From the NCBI GenBank assembly GCA_003251955.1, contig QKDV01000195.1:1-6048 (forward strand): DNA of 6,048 nucleotides, read 5' to 3'. Source of the DNA: Methanospirillum hungatei. Lineage in GTDB: Archaea; Halobacteriota; Methanomicrobia; Methanomicrobiales; Methanospirillaceae. Below are positions 4,201 through 6,048 of this stretch, one piece after another; the first letter of the stretch is position 1; each line of letters opens with the position of its first letter. Under the pieces are notes generated by a model. The model made no database searches and had not been told where the DNA came from. It saw nothing but the letters and a program-made list of their open reading frames with translations. The translations under genes and the position numbers were made by a program.

Positions 4201-6048
4201 ATGGCAAACAGACTTATCCATGAACAAAGTCCCTATCTTTTGCAGCATGCTTCAAATCCTGTAGACTGGTACCCATGGGGCGATGAGGCCCATACTCTTG
4301 CAAAGGAGCGTGATCTCCCCATATTCCTCTCCATTGGATACTCTGCCTGTCACTGGTGTCATGTAATGGAAGAGGAATGCTTTGTAGATTTGGAAACGGC
4401 TGAACTTCTTAATAGACACTTCATTTCCATCAAAGTAGATCGGGAAGAACACCCTGAAATTGATCGAATCTATATGGCTGTATGTCAGGCGATGACAGGA
4501 TCCGGTGGATGGCCGTTGAGTATATTCCTCACTCCTGATCTGAAACCTTTCTACGCAGCCACTTTTATTCCAAAAAGATCCAGGGGAGATACGCCCGGTA
4601 TGCTGGATCTCATTCCCCATATTGTCCGGATATGGGAGGAACGTCGAGATGAGGTCTATGAGGCCGGAGATCATATCCTAGGGATCATTTCCAGAGCATA
4701 TGGAGAAAGCAGCCCATCGGTCCAAGTTAATGAGATAACCGATGAGGAGATTCACTCAGGGTTTCAAAGCCTTGCCAGTACTTATGATCCCGGGTTTGGA
4801 GGATTTGGGAGAACTCAGAAGTTTCCCTCAGTCCCGCAGTTGTTATTCCTCATGAATTATTGGGCTGTTTTTGGTGTGGATAAGGCCCTCCATATGGCAA
4901 CAGATACCCTCTCATCCATGGCTCTTGGAGGAATCAGGGATCAGATCGGGTATGGGTTTCACCGGTATGCAGTTGATCGTACCTGGAAAACTCCCCACTT
5001 TGAAAAGATGCTCTATGATCAGGCTCTGAACGCGTATGCATACACTATTGCCTGGCAGATCACCCTGGATCCACTGATGCGAAATGTAGCAGAGGAGTGC
5101 CTACTATATATCTGTCAGACCCTCAAACAGCCAGGTGGCGGGTTTGCATCTGCAGAGGATGCTGACAGCCCTGACGGGGAGGGTGCGTATTACCTCTGGA
5201 ATCACCATGAGCTCAAAGAGATACTGACCACTGAAGAGTTGAATATCGTTGAGAAGATCTGGGGAATTACAGAAGACGGCAATGTAACACGAGAAACAGG
5301 TATTCCTCCAGGGAACAATATCATCACATGGGTACGGGAGAGGAATGACGCACTTTCGGTACCAATGGATTCCCCGCTGATAGAGGAAATAAGAAAAAAA
5401 CTCCTTACCCACAGGGAAATGCGGCCTCGACCCCTGCTTGATGATAAAGTTCTGACTGACTGGAATAGCCTTGCTATCGGAGCCCTCACGTATGCAGGAA
5501 AAGTTATGGGAAATGAATGGATGATCCGTGCTGCTGAAGAGGCTGTAGCATTTCTTCTAAAGGTTATCTACACTGAAAAGGGAGAACTCTGGCACCAGTG
5601 GAAGGCTGGTATAACAACTATTCCCGGGACGGCACAGGATTACATCTTCCTTGTATCTGGATTAATTAGTCTTTTTCAGGCGACTGGAAAATCTGCTTAT
5701 TTGAAGAATGCAGTGATGATCACAAGTACTGCCATTTCTCTGTTCTGGGATAAAAATAATGGGGGATTCTATGCGACTCGTTCTGATGATCCTCTGGTTC
5801 CTATCAGGATTCGCGATGATTTTGACGGTGCTGTTCCATCTGTGAACGGACTTGCCTGCCAGGTTCTTAGGGATCTTGGACTGATAACCGGCATTAGTGA
5901 ATACACGGATCGATCTGAGAAACTTCTGAATGGAATGCATGAAACGATCACCCGTGTACCACTTGGAACTCTCAGTTTTTTTAACACTGTGTGCGGTGGT
6001 AGAAAAGAAATACGTGCGGTAATTACTGGGGATGTCGGAGATGAACGC
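4201..6048 (+). CDS. Thioredoxin-domain DUF255 protein, YyaL/SPATA20 family (COG1331), partial at 3' end
   Basis: The frame is open for 616 codons to the window edge; homologues run about 650-700 residues, so the C-terminus is missing. Residues 1 to ~170 are the DUF255 thioredoxin-like domain: NRLIHEQSPYLLQHASNPVD (3-22), the CHWCH motif with Cys50 and Cys53, KVDREEHPEID (78-88), and TGSGGWPLSIFLTPD (99-113). From about 180 on is an alpha/alpha-barrel (six-hairpin glycosidase-like) region with family landmarks GGFGRTQKFP (200-209), GYGFHRYAVD (250-259), PHFEKMLYDQA (265-275), SAEDADSPDGEG (317-328), DDKVLTDWNSL (414-424) and DDFDGAVPS (539-547). No signal peptide, so cytoplasmic. The biochemical function of the family is not established; thiol-disulfide or sugar-related activity is suggested by the folds only. 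A TAA at 4195-4197 precedes ATG 4201 in frame, and the ATG matches the family N-terminus, so the start is firm. Confidence 0.95.
   Translation, partial: MANRLIHEQSPYLLQHASNPVDWYPWGDEAHTLAKERDLPIFLSIGYSACHWCHVMEEECFVDLETAELLNRHFISIKVDREEHPEIDRIYMAVCQAMTGSGGWPLSIFLTPDLKPFYAATFIPKRSRGDTPGMLDLIPHIVRIWEERRDEVYEAGDHILGIISRAYGESSPSVQVNEITDEEIHSGFQSLASTYDPGFGGFGRTQKFPSVPQLLFLMNYWAVFGVDKALHMATDTLSSMALGGIRDQIGYGFHRYAVDRTWKTPHFEKMLYDQALNAYAYTIAWQITLDPLMRNVAEECLLYICQTLKQPGGGFASAEDADSPDGEGAYYLWNHHELKEILTTEELNIVEKIWGITEDGNVTRETGIPPGNNIITWVRERNDALSVPMDSPLIEEIRKKLLTHREMRPRPLLDDKVLTDWNSLAIGALTYAGKVMGNEWMIRAAEEAVAFLLKVIYTEKGELWHQWKAGITTIPGTAQDYIFLVSGLISLFQATGKSAYLKNAVMITSTAISLFWDKNNGGFYATRSDDPLVPIRIRDDFDGAVPSVNGLACQVLRDLGLITGISEYTDRSEKLLNGMHETITRVPLGTLSFFNTVCGGRKEIRAVITGDVGDER

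Noticed and set aside
4252..5987. Several minus-strand frames (e.g. 4252-4674, 5104-5412, 5662-5940) antisense to the DUF255 gene
   Set aside because: The plus strand carries an uninterrupted 616-codon frame with family motifs throughout; these are shadows.
1..6048. CRISPR array, tRNA, rRNA, insertion sequence or toxin-antitoxin module
   Set aside because: No regularly spaced repeats, no cloverleaf-like or rRNA-like sequence, no transposase motifs or terminal inverted repeats, and no overlapping small gene pair were seen; the gaps are at most 158 bp.

Overview
The window looks like a chromosomal stretch from a methanogenic archaeon, most likely of the order Methanomicrobiales. The reasons are an archaeal-type class I HMG-CoA reductase, an archaeal Trm5-type tRNA methyltransferase, a COG2522-type HTH/cysteine regulator, and a winged-helix plus multi-PAS regulator of a style common in Methanospirillum/Methanoregula-like genomes. 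Base composition is moderate, start codons lack strong Shine-Dalgarno sequences, and intergenic AT-rich stretches resemble archaeal TATA boxes. The genus is not determined. I see no mobile element, phage gene, CRISPR array, tRNA or rRNA.

Layout from left to right. The minus strand from 1 to 925 encodes HMG-CoA reductase, cut by the left edge so that about the last quarter of the protein is missing. Only 40 bp away, and divergent, is a Trm5-family tRNA (guanine37-N1) methyltransferase (966-1877, plus). It converges on a small secreted protein of unknown family (1919-2302, minus) that has a signal peptide, five N-glycosylation sequons, a short internal repeat and a C-terminal CxxC. A 158-bp divergent intergenic region with a nested inverted repeat separates it from a small HTH regulator with a four-cysteine tail (2461-2799, plus). 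That regulator converges on a winged-HTH/triple-PAS sensor-regulator (2824-4095, minus). A 105-bp divergent promoter region follows, and then a long DUF255/thioredoxin-domain protein of the YyaL/SPATA20 family (4201 to the right edge, plus, incomplete at the 3' end).

There are no co-directional adjacent genes, so each gene is probably its own transcription unit, with regulation from three divergent intergenic regions. HMG-CoA reductase supplies mevalonate for isoprenoid membrane lipids, and Trm5 protects the tRNA reading frame. The right half is made of two putative sensor-type transcription factors and two proteins with CxxC motifs. A shared redox or metal theme is possible but is inference from motifs and proximity only. 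Most of the window is ordinary housekeeping and regulatory content. The least explained item is the small secreted CxxC protein and the regulatory region it shares with the cysteine-tailed HTH protein.
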